A DNA stretch of 64,000 bases from Bacteroidota bacterium (GTDB taxonomy: Bacteria; Bacteroidota; Bacteroidia; Bacteroidales; Bacteroidaceae), in NCBI GenBank assembly GCA_023425865.1, contig JAFABV010000008.1, positions 7,976-71,975 of the forward strand, in the 5' to 3' direction. Below, piece after piece: positions 9,465-17,934 of this stretch. A model generated the notes under the pieces. The model was not told the DNA's origin, ran no database searches, and saw only the letters and a list, made by a program, of their open reading frames with translations. The translations under genes were made by a program, and so were the position numbers. Every line of letters begins with the position of its first letter. Position 1 is the stretch's first letter.

Positions 9465-10598
9465 TCACCTCATCCGAAAGCCGTTGAGGGCACGGCTCAC
9501 CGCCTCCACCTCGCTGTCGGTCATCACGGGGTTGCAGGGTATACTGAGTTCCTCGCGATGAATGCGCTCGGTGACGGGGAGCGACAAATCGTTCCACTCG
9601 CCGTAGCACGCTTGCTTGTGCGGGGGAATGGGATAATGAATCATGGTGCCGATGCCCTCGTCGTGCAGGTATTGCCGCAGGGCGTCGCGGTGGCGGCAGA
9701 GCACCGGGAAGATGTGATAGTTGCACGCGAGGTCGTTGCCCCCCGACTGTTCCCAAGCTGCTTTACCCGGCAGAAAGAGGTCTGGATGGGCAACATGACG
9801 ATAGTAGTAGTCGGCTATCTGCCGCCTGCGCGCGTTGTCCTCGTCGAGATATTTCAGCTTGACGCTCAGCACGGCGGCCTGTATCTCATCCAGCCGGCTG
9901 TTCTTGCCCCGATACCTGAAAACGTATTTCTCTTCAGAGCCATAGTTGCCTAACGCCCTCACTACGCTCGCCAACTCGGCGTCGTCGGTGGTCACCGCGC
10001 CGCCGTCGCCCAATGCGCCCAGATTTTTGCCAGGGTAGAACGAGTGTGCCGCGGCGTGGCCTAACGAGCCGGTCATGCCGTACGGCGTGGCCCTTACGCC
10101 CTGCGCTTGCGCGTTGTCCTCCACCAGACGCAGGTGCCAACGCTCGCACAGCGCCTGTATGCCGGGTGTCCAGGCGTTGCGCCCATAGAGGTGTACCAAG
10201 AGCAGTGCCCTTGTCTTCTGTGTAATGGCCTGCTCAACCAGCGTCTCGTTGAGCTCGAGCGTACTCGCCCATGGCTCCACGAGCACGGGCACCAGCCCAT
10301 TCTCGGTAATCGAGAGGATGGAGGCTATATAGGTGTTGGCCGGCACAATGACTTCGTCGCCATCGGTCAGCACGCCCATCTCCTTATAGGCACGGAATAT
10401 CAGCGTGAGGGCATCCAGCCCGTTGCCACAGCCCACGCAGTGGCGTGTGCCGATGTAAGCGGCATAGTCGGCCTCGAAACGGCGGGTGGCCTCGCCTTGC
10501 AGATACCAGCCGCTGTCTACGACCCGCTTTAAGGCTGATTCTATCTCCGCCAAATGCGTGGTCGTTATCTTATGCAAGGATAAATAAGGTATTTCCAT
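9465..10598 (-). CDS. fdtB: DegT/DnrJ/EryC1-family sugar aminotransferase (FdtB/QdtB-like)
   Basis: A 377-residue PLP-dependent aminotransferase acting on nucleotide-linked keto sugars. Key motifs: EDNAQAQG (Asp about 161, PLP pyridine contact) and SFYPGKNLGALGDGGA (catalytic Lys about 191). With the adjacent 3,4-ketoisomerase, the expected reaction is 3-amination of dTDP-3-keto-6-deoxyhexose to give dTDP-Fuc3N or dTDP-Qui3N. The start overlaps the stop of the upstream gene by one base (TAATG), indicating coupling. The family is certain; the exact sugar is inferred. Confidence 0.88.
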   Translation of the reverse strand: MEIPYLSLHKITTTHLAEIESALKRVVDSGWYLQGEATRRFEADYAAYIGTRHCVGCGNGLDALTLIFRAYKEMGVLTDGDEVIVPANTYIASILSITENGLVPVLVEPWASTLELNETLVEQAITQKTRALLLVHLYGRNAWTPGIQALCERWHLRLVEDNAQAQGVRATPYGMTGSLGHAAAHSFYPGKNLGALGDGGAVTTDDAELASVVRALGNYGSEEKYVFRYRGKNSRLDEIQAAVLSVKLKYLDEDNARRRQIADYYYRHVAHPDLFLPGKAAWEQSGGNDLACNYHIFPVLCRHRDALRQYLHDEGIGTMIHYPIPPHKQACYGEWNDLSLPVTERIHREELSIPCNPVMTDSEVEAVSRALNGFRMR

Positions 10599-11536
10599 TA
10601 TAACAACCAGTAATAGGTATCATAACACACGCCACGCCCCCCAAAACCTTCCTTGTTGCCAATAAGTCCCTCGTTAATGACACTACACTGTTGCTCCGTA
10701 GAACTTCCAAAATCCAAATATGGGTAATCAGGATAATCATGATACATGATCCTATCATAAATAGCCTCCATAGCTCCAAATTCTTTCCCCACATGATTGG
10801 TGCTGCTATACTGTCCATGCAATACCTGCGGAGAAAGATACACGGTCAAACCACCGATTATTTCACTATCCTTATAGGCATTATACTGTATGATATTATC
10901 AGGAAACCGGGACTTCAAGAGTTCTATCTCAGAAATCGTATGGACAGGCGTGGAATCAAATCTCTCTTTAAGATTATCTTCCAATACTTCCCAGAACTCA
11001 GCAAGGCTGGCATCCCTAACAACTGTCACACCCTTATCCACTGCTTTACGAAGCAGTCTTCTATGGTCTTTACGCCATCTTTGATGTCTTTGCATAAATA
11101 TTGTCGTACCGATGTTCCTTACATATAACTGTGCACGACATTTCCAAAAGATAGCATAAAGGTCTTCTTCTGAAGGATGAAGATGATAAATCCAAGGTAC
11201 AGGTCGATAATACACATCTTTTATACCTGCACCTTTTAGATATTTGTTTAGCTCTTCAAATAGACAACACGTATCGACAATGGTTACATGGTAGTCCATA
11301 ATAAGTCCTCCGTAGGATAACCCAAAATGAGAATAAAGTGTATTACCCTTCAAATGGGCAGGCAATAGCGCATAAAGACTTCCTGATTTATAAAACATCA
11401 GGGAATAATCTACAAAGCGGTCACTATGATAATCCATATAATCCCGATAAAAAAGAAATGTAGCATTCCTTGCCCTTAAGACATAACTATCCCACTCTTT
11501 TTTATCAGCTTCATTGTATCTTTTTATTTCAAACAT
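10598..11536 (-). CDS. FemAB/GNAT-like acyl- or aminoacyltransferase in the sugar cassette
   Basis: 312 residues without a close named family that I recognise. The pattern, with an MFEIKRYNEADKKEWDSYV opening and a central RWRKDHRRLLRKA helix followed by an IIGGLTVYLSP strand, resembles FemAB-like proteins with a GNAT_6 fold. It lies between the ketoisomerase (13-bp overlap) and the aminotransferase (1-bp overlap), so a role in acylating the new 3-amino group or attaching the sugar is plausible but unproven. Base composition is clearly more AT-rich than its neighbours, suggesting a different history. Confidence 0.65.
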   Translation of the reverse strand: MFEIKRYNEADKKEWDSYVLRARNATFLFYRDYMDYHSDRFVDYSLMFYKSGSLYALLPAHLKGNTLYSHFGLSYGGLIMDYHVTIVDTCCLFEELNKYLKGAGIKDVYYRPVPWIYHLHPSEEDLYAIFWKCRAQLYVRNIGTTIFMQRHQRWRKDHRRLLRKAVDKGVTVVRDASLAEFWEVLEDNLKERFDSTPVHTISEIELLKSRFPDNIIQYNAYKDSEIIGGLTVYLSPQVLHGQYSSTNHVGKEFGAMEAIYDRIMYHDYPDYPYLDFGSSTEQQCSVINEGLIGNKEGFGGRGVCYDTYYWLL

Positions 11537-11934
11537 GCCAAATAATCTAAATAAGCATGATAATCACGTATATAGTCTTCTTCCTCAAAAAGGTCTTCCG
11601 CCAACACGAGACAGACTGCTCCCGAAGAGAAATCTTCCAACGTACGCCATATACCGGCCTCTACGTAAAGCCCTTGGTAGGGATGGTTCAGCAAAAAAGA
11701 ACAGCGGTCTTTCCCGTTGTCAAGGGTCACCGTGAAAGAGCCGCTCACAGCAACAATCAATTCCTGACAGTGGCGATGGGCATGCCCACCACGATGTTCT
11801 CCAGAGGGCACATCATAGGTCCAATACACCCTTCGCACCTCAAAAGGCACATCTTTGCATTGCTCCACCACGGTAAGATTGCCGCGCGGGTCGGCTATTT
11901 TCTGAAGCGATATGATCTTTCCTAATGGTTTCAT
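11524..11934 (-). CDS. fdtA: dTDP-4-keto-6-deoxyglucose 3,4-ketoisomerase (FdtA/QdtA-like cupin)
   Basis: A 136-residue cupin of the FdtA/WxcM family. The motif GEHRGGHAHRHCQELIVAVS carries the active-site and barrel histidines, and DPRGNLTVVE near the start is family-typical. It converts dTDP-4-keto-6-deoxyglucose to the 3-keto sugar used by the downstream aminotransferase. FdtA (galacto product) and QdtA (gluco product) cannot be separated by eye. It is the first gene of the three-gene cassette. No rmlA or rmlB lies nearby, so the precursor must come from elsewhere. Confidence 0.85.
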   Translation of the reverse strand: MKPLGKIISLQKIADPRGNLTVVEQCKDVPFEVRRVYWTYDVPSGEHRGGHAHRHCQELIVAVSGSFTVTLDNGKDRCSFLLNHPYQGLYVEAGIWRTLEDFSSGAVCLVLAEDLFEEEDYIRDYHAYLDYLACLK

Positions 11935-12395
11935 GTCATTCTAACGTTTGTCCTGTGGGTTTTATTTTGGTGACACCTCGATAAGATTGGACAATCGTGC
12001 TGCCGCGACATGATAACCATGGAAAAGCCACAGTGAGATGGCGACGATGCGTTATCAAGCCCCCAAAAACGGTTCTTATTACTTTTGATAATCAAACTAA
12101 ATAGAGTAGAGTTGCAACCACAATGGTTCAAGCGCATGATTGAAGCGGAAATAAATGACCGGTGACCTTGCGCAGTAACGCAAAGCCAACCGGCCAACGC
12201 TGTTTTTCTAATCTCTATTTGTCATGACAAACGGCGCTACAGAGGGTGCTGCGTGCGCATCTTCCAAGGAAATTGCGCCGTTCTTTGCAGGTAAACACGC
12301 TGTTTATTGCGCGCAAACGCATGGTTTGTTGTACGTAAACACATGGTTTTGTTGGGCATAAACATGCTGTTCATTGCAAGTAAAATGCGCAGACC
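11935..12395. other. Intergenic region between purT end and fdtA start
   Basis: 461 bp without a convincing gene. It contains a foldable segment at about 12156-12197 (CCGGT..TTGCG / CGCAA..ACCGG), which could be a terminator for the leftward purT operon, and a 22-bp repeat array at 12291-12390. I find no consensus promoter placed for fdtA. Confidence 0.6.
12291..12390. repeat. Imperfect 22-bp tandem repeats with internal dyads
   Basis: Four to five degenerate units of 22-23 bp. Each begins with a dyad such as AAACACATGGTTT or AAACGCATGGTTT (consensus AAAC-N5-GTTT) followed by a T/G-rich stretch. It is directly downstream of purT and unrelated to the 23-bp arrays elsewhere. Confidence 0.7.
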
Positions 12396-13577
12396 TTATT
12401 TCTTCATATACGGATCGGTGCCGAGTACGGTCGTGGCTAATCGCTTGGCCTTGTCGCGCAGGGCATCGATATCGCTGCCGAGGGCGTCGTAACAGAGCAC
12501 CACACCCATGCGCCGACCCACATGGGCCTCGGGCTTACCGAAGACGCGCACACGGGCACGGTCCTCGCGGCAAACATCCATGAGGTTGTAATCGAGCGGC
12601 TGGGTAGACTCTACGGGTGAGAGTATTACCGCTGACGCACCATGATGCTCAAGATGGATGGTAGGGATAGGCAGTCCCATGACAGCCCGGAAATGCAGTT
12701 CAAACTCGCTGAGGTTGGTGCAATGGCTCAGCGTCACCATACCCGTGTCGTGCGGACGAGGACTGAGCTCGGAGAATATCACCTCGCCCTGCTTGGTCAG
12801 GAAGAACTCCACGCCCCACAGTCCGTAGCCGGTGAGCGCCCGCGTCACCTCGTCGGCAATGTGCTGGGCAGCCTTCAAGGCCTCATCGGGCAACGCGTAA
12901 GGCATCCAGCTCTCCCGGTAGTCGCCCCCCTTCTGCACGTGTCCGATGGGTGGGCAGAACAGTGTAGGGCCGTCTTTCTGGGTCACGGTGAGCAGGGTAA
13001 ACTCAGAGTCGAAGTCGATAAATTCTTCGATAATCACCTCCTTGACATCGCCGCGCCCCTCTTCCATGGCCTCACGGAAAGCCTCCTGGAGTTCGGCCTC
13101 ATTGTGTACATAGGTCTGCCCGTGACCGGACGACGACATCAGGGGTTTCACCACACAGGGAAATCCTATCTCCTCCGCGGCGTAGGTGAACTCTTCAAAC
13201 GTCTTGGCATAGAAATAACGCGCCGTGCGAAGTCCAAGCTCCTGGGCCGCAAGGTCGCGGATGGCACGCCGGTTCATCGTGAAATTGACGGCACGGGCTG
13301 ACGGCGCCACCTGCACCCCCTGCTGTTCAAAGTCGAGAAGACGCTCGGTGCGGATGGCTTCTATCTCAGGCACAATGACGTCCGGACGATGTTTCTCTAC
13401 GATGGCCGTCAGGGCATCACCATCGAGCATAGAGAACACCTCGCACGCGTCGGCCACCTGCATGGCCGGTGCCCCTGCATAACGGTCGCAGGCAATGACA
13501 TACGCCCCCGCACGCTTGGCGGCAATAACAAACTCTCGGCCCAACTCTCCTGAGCCCAACAATAATATTTTCTTCAT
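12396..13577 (-). CDS. purT: Formate-dependent phosphoribosylglycinamide formyltransferase (PurT)
   Basis: A 393-residue ATP-grasp enzyme making formyl-GAR from GAR, formate and ATP in purine synthesis. The N-terminal preATP-grasp begins ILLLGSGELGREFVIAAKR. The ATP-grasp core is visible as VVKPLMSSSGHGQ and FSELSPRPHDTGMVTL. The whole protein is of family length. A start at MKKILLLG (13577) is preferred; an in-frame ATG two codons upstream (13583) is equally possible. It is the last gene of a leftward operon starting at 16457. Confidence 0.95.
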   Translation of the reverse strand: MKKILLLGSGELGREFVIAAKRAGAYVIACDRYAGAPAMQVADACEVFSMLDGDALTAIVEKHRPDVIVPEIEAIRTERLLDFEQQGVQVAPSARAVNFTMNRRAIRDLAAQELGLRTARYFYAKTFEEFTYAAEEIGFPCVVKPLMSSSGHGQTYVHNEAELQEAFREAMEEGRGDVKEVIIEEFIDFDSEFTLLTVTQKDGPTLFCPPIGHVQKGGDYRESWMPYALPDEALKAAQHIADEVTRALTGYGLWGVEFFLTKQGEVIFSELSPRPHDTGMVTLSHCTNLSEFELHFRAVMGLPIPTIHLEHHGASAVILSPVESTQPLDYNLMDVCREDRARVRVFGKPEAHVGRRMGVVLCYDALGSDIDALRDKAKRLATTVLGTDPYMKK

Positions 13578-13589
13578 GCGCATGATGTG

Positions 13590-13925
13590 TTATCGTGTTG
13601 CTACTAATCCGATACGGCTTCTTACCAGCGGTGAGAACTGCTGCTCCATCATCTGCCACTCGGGGGTGATGGCTATCTTTCGCAGGTCTTTGTCGATAAT
13701 CTCGTCAATGGCCTCGGGGTTCACCCCGTAGCGTTTGGCCAAGGCGTCTCGCGTCTCGGGCGACGCGCCAAAAAGGCCGAAGGCCGCGCTCAGGATAGCC
13801 TTGTCGACCTCTCCGAGCATGGTAAGCAGAATGTCGACATTGGCTTTATCGATGTCGGTCACCAAGAAGGAGTTGCTTCCCATCAATTGGAGAAACCGAC
13901 GAAGGGGTTCATATATTTTCTTCAT
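13590..13925 (-). CDS. Small sigma region 4-like helix-turn-helix protein
   Basis: A 111-residue protein with no firm family assignment. Residues about 40-85 (AFGLFGASPETRDALAKRYG, then VNPEAIDEIIDKDLRKIA) follow the spacing of sigma-70 region 4 (FGL..T..EIA..VS...R.IE.KALRKLR). No region 2 is present, so it cannot be a full sigma factor. Start MKKIYEPL overlaps the end of the upstream phosphodiesterase gene by 17 bp. It sits in the operon between that gene and purT. It could be a DNA-binding or anti-sigma-like regulator; function unknown. Confidence 0.6.
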   Translation of the reverse strand: MKKIYEPLRRFLQLMGSNSFLVTDIDKANVDILLTMLGEVDKAILSAAFGLFGASPETRDALAKRYGVNPEAIDEIIDKDLRKIAITPEWQMMEQQFSPLVRSRIGLVATR

Positions 13926-14442
13926 CTGGCGTAGAGTGTTGTACTTGCGAGCGCTGGCCAAGCACCACCATCTCACAATCGGTAAACTTATTGCCCTCGA
14001 TGGTAAGCCTAACTATCGTACGGTCTTTCTGCCAGCCACTGAGTCCTGCCGCGCCGGGGTTGACATGAAGCAGGCCTAAACTCTTGTCGGGCATAATGCG
14101 GAGGATATGCGAATGTCCGGAAACAAACAACTGTGGCGGACTGTAGAGGATGGTGTTGCGAATGGAAAGGTCGTAATGACCGGGATAACCGCCGATATGC
14201 TTGATCAGCACGTCAGTATCTTCGGCCTTGAACCGCAATATTTCGGGATACCGTAGACGCATCTCGTAGTCGTCAATGTTGCCATACACGGCGCGGAAAC
14301 GGGGTCGCATCGCCTCAAAGCGGTCGGCCACCTCCATGCTGCCAATGTCTCCGGCATGCCATATCTCGTCGCATTCGCCAAGATAATACTCGTATTTCTC
14401 ATCCCAAAAGCCGTGGGTATCACTAATGATGCCTACCTTCAT
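13909..14442 (-). CDS. YfcE/MJ0936-family metallophosphodiesterase
   Basis: A 177-residue calcineurin-like metallophosphatase. Metal-binding motifs appear in order: ISDTHG (D-x-H) near residue 7, HAGDIGS near 32, VYGNIDD near 57, GHSH near 107, and the closing LLHVNPGAAG. The start is MKVGIISDTHG, not the longer open frame, which runs into the upstream gene. Family members hydrolyse phosphodiesters; the cellular substrate is unknown. Four bases separate it from the upstream kinase-like gene. Confidence 0.88.
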   Translation of the reverse strand: MKVGIISDTHGFWDEKYEYYLGECDEIWHAGDIGSMEVADRFEAMRPRFRAVYGNIDDYEMRLRYPEILRFKAEDTDVLIKHIGGYPGHYDLSIRNTILYSPPQLFVSGHSHILRIMPDKSLGLLHVNPGAAGLSGWQKDRTIVRLTIEGNKFTDCEMVVLGQRSQVQHSTPDEENI

Positions 14443-14446
14443 GGTC

Positions 14447-15091
14447 CTACTTGGTATTGGTGGGTTCGGGCAAGCCAAAGCGGCAACGAATGAAGTGAGC
14501 GATAAAGCGCTCGGTCTCTTCGATGCCCAACAAGCTCGAATTGATGCACAAATCGTAACTTTCAGCATAGCCCCATCGTTTGCCCGTATAATAATTATAA
14601 TAGGAGGCGCGCTGCTCTTCGTGCTGACGAATGTATTTGCGCGCCGTGGCCCTATCGACATTCAGTCGCTTGCAGACGCGCTGCAACCGCTGGTCCATAT
14701 TGGCCGAAATGAAAATGTTGACGGCATTCTTGTATTCGCGCAGCACATAATCGGCGGTACGCCCCACAAACACGCAGCTACTCTCGTCGGCCGCCTTGCG
14801 TATGGCATCACTCTGAAACTGATAGAGACTCTCTTGAGAGAAGCCCGTATAATAATAGGTGTGGTCGCCCGACAAGGGTACGCTGAAGTGTAAGAGCGAC
14901 TTGAGAAAGCCCTTCTGCTCGTCGTTTTCCTCGAAAAACTTCTCGCTGAAGCCACTCTCCTTGGCTGCCAGGTTGAGCAGTTCACGGTCGTAAAACTTAA
15001 AACCGAAGTCATCGGCCAGTCCTCGGGCAATCTTTCGGCCACCCGACCCCATCTGCCTTCCGATGTTAATCAAAATCTTTGGCTCATCCAT
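14447..15091 (-). CDS. Cytidylate kinase-like family protein
   Basis: 214 residues with an N-terminal P-loop, INIGRQMGSGGRKIA, an FYDREL switch, an internal CVFVGRTADYVL strand and an ARKYIRQHEEQRASYY lid-like helix, as in the cytidylate-kinase-like P-loop family. It differs from the standard Cmk of the nucleotide pathway, so the substrate is uncertain. It lies in the five-gene leftward operon, 4 bp after the MATE gene. Confidence 0.82.
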   Translation of the reverse strand: MDEPKILINIGRQMGSGGRKIARGLADDFGFKFYDRELLNLAAKESGFSEKFFEENDEQKGFLKSLLHFSVPLSGDHTYYYTGFSQESLYQFQSDAIRKAADESSCVFVGRTADYVLREYKNAVNIFISANMDQRLQRVCKRLNVDRATARKYIRQHEEQRASYYNYYTGKRWGYAESYDLCINSSLLGIEETERFIAHFIRCRFGLPEPTNTK

Positions 15092-15095
15092 AAGT

Positions 15096-16457
15096 TTAGG
15101 GTTTCATTTGTTTATTAAACTTTCTCATAAACACCGCCATCACGACCAAGGCTGTTAAGGCCGCCGTGAAATCGGATGCGGGTAGCGCATACCACACGCC
15201 CTTGACACCATAGAAGTGAGGCAACACCGCCAACAGGGGCAAAAGGTAGAGCAACTGTCGCGACATCGACAGGAACACGCTGATCTTCACCTTGCCTATG
15301 CAAAGGAAGAAATTAGACACCACCATCTGGAATCCGATGATGGGGAACAACAACATATTGATACGGATGCCCGGCACGGCAAGGTCGATCATCGTAGGAT
15401 CAGTGGTAAACATCCGTGCACAATAATAAGGCAGGAACATGCCCACCATCCATCCCGTTGACATAATGACGGTAGCCACGATGATCGAGAGGTTGAGCAC
15501 GCGCATGAGACGGTCGTACTGCATACTGCCGTAATTGTATCCAGCGATGGGCTGCATGCCCTGGTTAAGCCCCATGCCGAACATCAGGAACACCGTGCCA
15601 ATGGCATTGGCAATGCCGTAGGCACCCACTGCCAAGTCGCCACCGAAGTGTACGAACTGGTTGTTCATGAAGATCACGATGATGCAGGCACACGCGTTCA
15701 TGAGGAAAGGCGAGATGCCCACACCGATAATATTCTTCACCAGCGCGCCCCTGAGCCGATAAATGCCCCGCTTGAGGTGCAGCAACTCACGCTTGTCGGC
15801 GAACAGGCGCATCTGGTAAACCAATGCCAGCGACTGCGCGAGCACCGTGGCCAAGGCGGCGCCACGGATGCCCAGCCCCCACCATACGATGAACACCACA
15901 TCGAGCACGATGTTCATCAACACCGAAAACAGCGTGGCAAACATGGCCTGACGGGGCTTGCCGGCCGCGCGCAACACCGCATTCATGCCAAAATACATAT
16001 AGGTGACACAGACACCGAGGAGGATGATGTGCATGAAATCGCTGGCATAAGGAAGGGTGGCGTCGCTGGCGCCGAAGAAGCGGAGGATGGGTTCGAGGAA
16101 GATAAGGCTGACCAACATGAAAGCCAACCCCAAGACAATATTGAGTGTCACCGTATTACCCAACAGGTTGACCGCCGTGCGATAGTCGCGCTGCCCCAAC
16201 TTCACCGAGATGGCCGTCGATGCCCCCACGCCAATGGCAGCGCCAAAGGCCGCCGAGAGATTCATGAAGGGGAAGGTGATGGCCAAACCCGAGATGGCCA
16301 TAGGTCCCAGCACCTGGCCGATAAAAATACGGTCGATGATATTATAGAGTGAGGAGGCGGTCATCGCGATGATAGCCGGCAGGGCATATTGTAAGAGCAG
16401 TTGACCCACTGGCTTAGTGCCCAATTCGAGTGTTGCTTTCTTGTTATCTTGATCCAT
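15096..16457 (-). CDS. MATE family multidrug/cation antiporter
   Basis: A 453-residue inner-membrane protein with 12 predicted helices in two homologous halves, for example LLQYALPAIIAMTASSLYNIIDRIFIG followed by LAITFPFMNLSAAFGAAIGVG (given here in parts of one helix each). MATE proteins export cationic drugs or metabolites in exchange for Na+ or H+. The start MDQDNKK at 16457 is chosen because a TACTTTTG -7 box lies at 16467-16474, leaving almost no leader; the 51 extra upstream codons would precede the promoter. First gene of the operon ending with purT. Confidence 0.9.
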   Translation of the reverse strand: MDQDNKKATLELGTKPVGQLLLQYALPAIIAMTASSLYNIIDRIFIGQVLGPMAISGLAITFPFMNLSAAFGAAIGVGASTAISVKLGQRDYRTAVNLLGNTVTLNIVLGLAFMLVSLIFLEPILRFFGASDATLPYASDFMHIILLGVCVTYMYFGMNAVLRAAGKPRQAMFATLFSVLMNIVLDVVFIVWWGLGIRGAALATVLAQSLALVYQMRLFADKRELLHLKRGIYRLRGALVKNIIGVGISPFLMNACACIIVIFMNNQFVHFGGDLAVGAYGIANAIGTVFLMFGMGLNQGMQPIAGYNYGSMQYDRLMRVLNLSIIVATVIMSTGWMVGMFLPYYCARMFTTDPTMIDLAVPGIRINMLLFPIIGFQMVVSNFFLCIGKVKISVFLSMSRQLLYLLPLLAVLPHFYGVKGVWYALPASDFTAALTALVVMAVFMRKFNKQMKP

Positions 16458-16466
16458 AGGTTGTTG

Positions 16467-16474
16467 CAAAAGTA
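16467..16474 (-). promoter_or_regulatory. -7 element of the MATE-purT operon
   Basis: TACTTTTG on the minus strand, ending about 10 nt before the ATG; the mRNA would be nearly leaderless. It is divergent from the subtilase promoter. Confidence 0.5.
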
Positions 16475-16507
16475 ATAAAAAGATTTGGAGATTTGCCCTT
16501 TTCACGC

Positions 16508-16515
16508 TAATTTTG
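16508..16515 (+). promoter_or_regulatory. -7 element of the subtilase-xseAB operon
   Basis: TAATTTTG, 25 nt before ATG 16540. It places the upstream in-frame ATG at 16513 inside the promoter. Confidence 0.55.
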
Positions 16516-16539
16516 CATGACACAACAGAGAAAACATTC

Positions 16540-17934
16540 ATGAGAAAAATCTTCGTTCTGCTCTTTTTATCAGTAGTTTCATACGCGTTTTCTGCCCGCG
16601 TCAAAGACAAGCAACCCTATCCCGGAGGCAAATTCACCATCTACCGTCTCACCCTGAAAGACAAAAAGGGCACGGAGGGCAGCCTTAAACATCCCGAATA
16701 CTATCTCTCGGCCAAAGCCCTGCAGCGCCGACAGCGCCAAGGACTCACCGTTGACTCTACCGACCTGCCCATCTCGGCCACCTATCTGCAGCGCCTCAAA
16801 AGCCAGAAGGTGGAGGTCATCGGCAAGAGCAAATGGAACAACACCGTACTGGTAAAGACCACAGACGACGCCGTGCTCAAGCAGCTCGCCGACCTTCCCT
16901 TTGTACTGAAGGTCACCAAGGTGTTTACCGCGCCCGACTCCATCGTACCCGAGAAACCCGACACGCTGGTGAAAGACACCCTCACCGCCAAGGCCGCCGG
17001 CCACCATCTCTACGGCAAGGGGCACCACCAGATCAGCATGCTCAACGGCATCAAGCTCCACGAGGCAGGCTTTAGGGGCGAGGGCATGCTCATCGCCATC
17101 GTTGACGGCGGGTACATGAACGTCGATAAGATACCCTTGCTCAAGAATGTCAACATCGTCGGCACCAAAGACTTTGTCTATCCTTATCGTGCCAATCTCT
17201 ACAGCCTGCTCGACCATGGCACCATGGTACTCTCGTGCATGGCAACAGCCGCCGACAGCCTTTTCATTGGTACGGCTCCCGGCGCCAGCTACCTGCTGCT
17301 CCGCAGCGAATACGGTCCCACGGAGAGTCTGGTAGAGGAAGACTACTGGGCGCAAGCCGTGGAGTACGCCGACTCTGTGGGAGCCGACATTGTCAACTCG
17401 TCGTTAGGCTACAATCAGTTTGACGACCCGCAGATGAACCACCTCTATCGGGAGCAGGACGGCCGCACGGCACTCATCTCCAACACCGCCTCTATGCTCT
17501 CAGGCAAAGGCATGATACTGGTCAACAGCGCGGGCAACACCGGCGCACGCAACTGGAAGCGCATTGGTTTCCCTGGCGACGCACGTGACGTGCTCACCGT
17601 GGCCGCCCTCACGGCCGACAGCCTCAATGCCACATTCAGTTCTGTGGGACCCTCATACGACGGTCGGGTGAAGCCCGACATCGCGGCCCAGGGCGTGGCG
17701 TCTACCGTCATCGAGGGTAGCGGCATCATCGGCCGAGCCAACGGCACCTCCTTCGCCACCCCCATCACTTGTGGCATGGTGGCCTGCCTGTGGCAGGCAC
17801 TGCCCAAGAAGACGGCTACCCAAGTGATGGACCTCGTGCGCCGCTCAGCCGACCGTCAGGCCCATCCCGACAATATCTACGGCTATGGCATTCCCGATTT
17901 CTGGAAAGCCTACCAAATGGGCAAAGCGCAATGA
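16540..17934 (+). CDS. Secreted S8 family serine peptidase (subtilase)
   Basis: 464 residues with a signal peptide (residues 1-18, FVLLFLSVVSYAFSA), a prodomain-like region to about residue 150 and a subtilisin catalytic domain. The triad is Asp189 (IVDGG), His226 (LDHGTMV) and Ser404 (NGTSFATP), with oxyanion-hole Asn about 333 (NSAGNTG). All catalytic residues are intact. There is no T9SS-type C-terminal domain; the protein ends shortly after the catalytic fold. Its stop overlaps the xseA start (ATGA). Confidence 0.92.
   Translation: MRKIFVLLFLSVVSYAFSARVKDKQPYPGGKFTIYRLTLKDKKGTEGSLKHPEYYLSAKALQRRQRQGLTVDSTDLPISATYLQRLKSQKVEVIGKSKWNNTVLVKTTDDAVLKQLADLPFVLKVTKVFTAPDSIVPEKPDTLVKDTLTAKAAGHHLYGKGHHQISMLNGIKLHEAGFRGEGMLIAIVDGGYMNVDKIPLLKNVNIVGTKDFVYPYRANLYSLLDHGTMVLSCMATAADSLFIGTAPGASYLLLRSEYGPTESLVEEDYWAQAVEYADSVGADIVNSSLGYNQFDDPQMNHLYREQDGRTALISNTASMLSGKGMILVNSAGNTGARNWKRIGFPGDARDVLTVAALTADSLNATFSSVGPSYDGRVKPDIAAQGVASTVIEGSGIIGRANGTSFATPITCGMVACLWQALPKKTATQVMDLVRRSADRQAHPDNIYGYGIPDFWKAYQMGKAQ

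Noticed and set aside
11931..12197. An 88-codon minus-strand frame upstream of fdtA
   Set aside because: No family resemblance, and it ends over the fdtA start; more likely noncoding leader.
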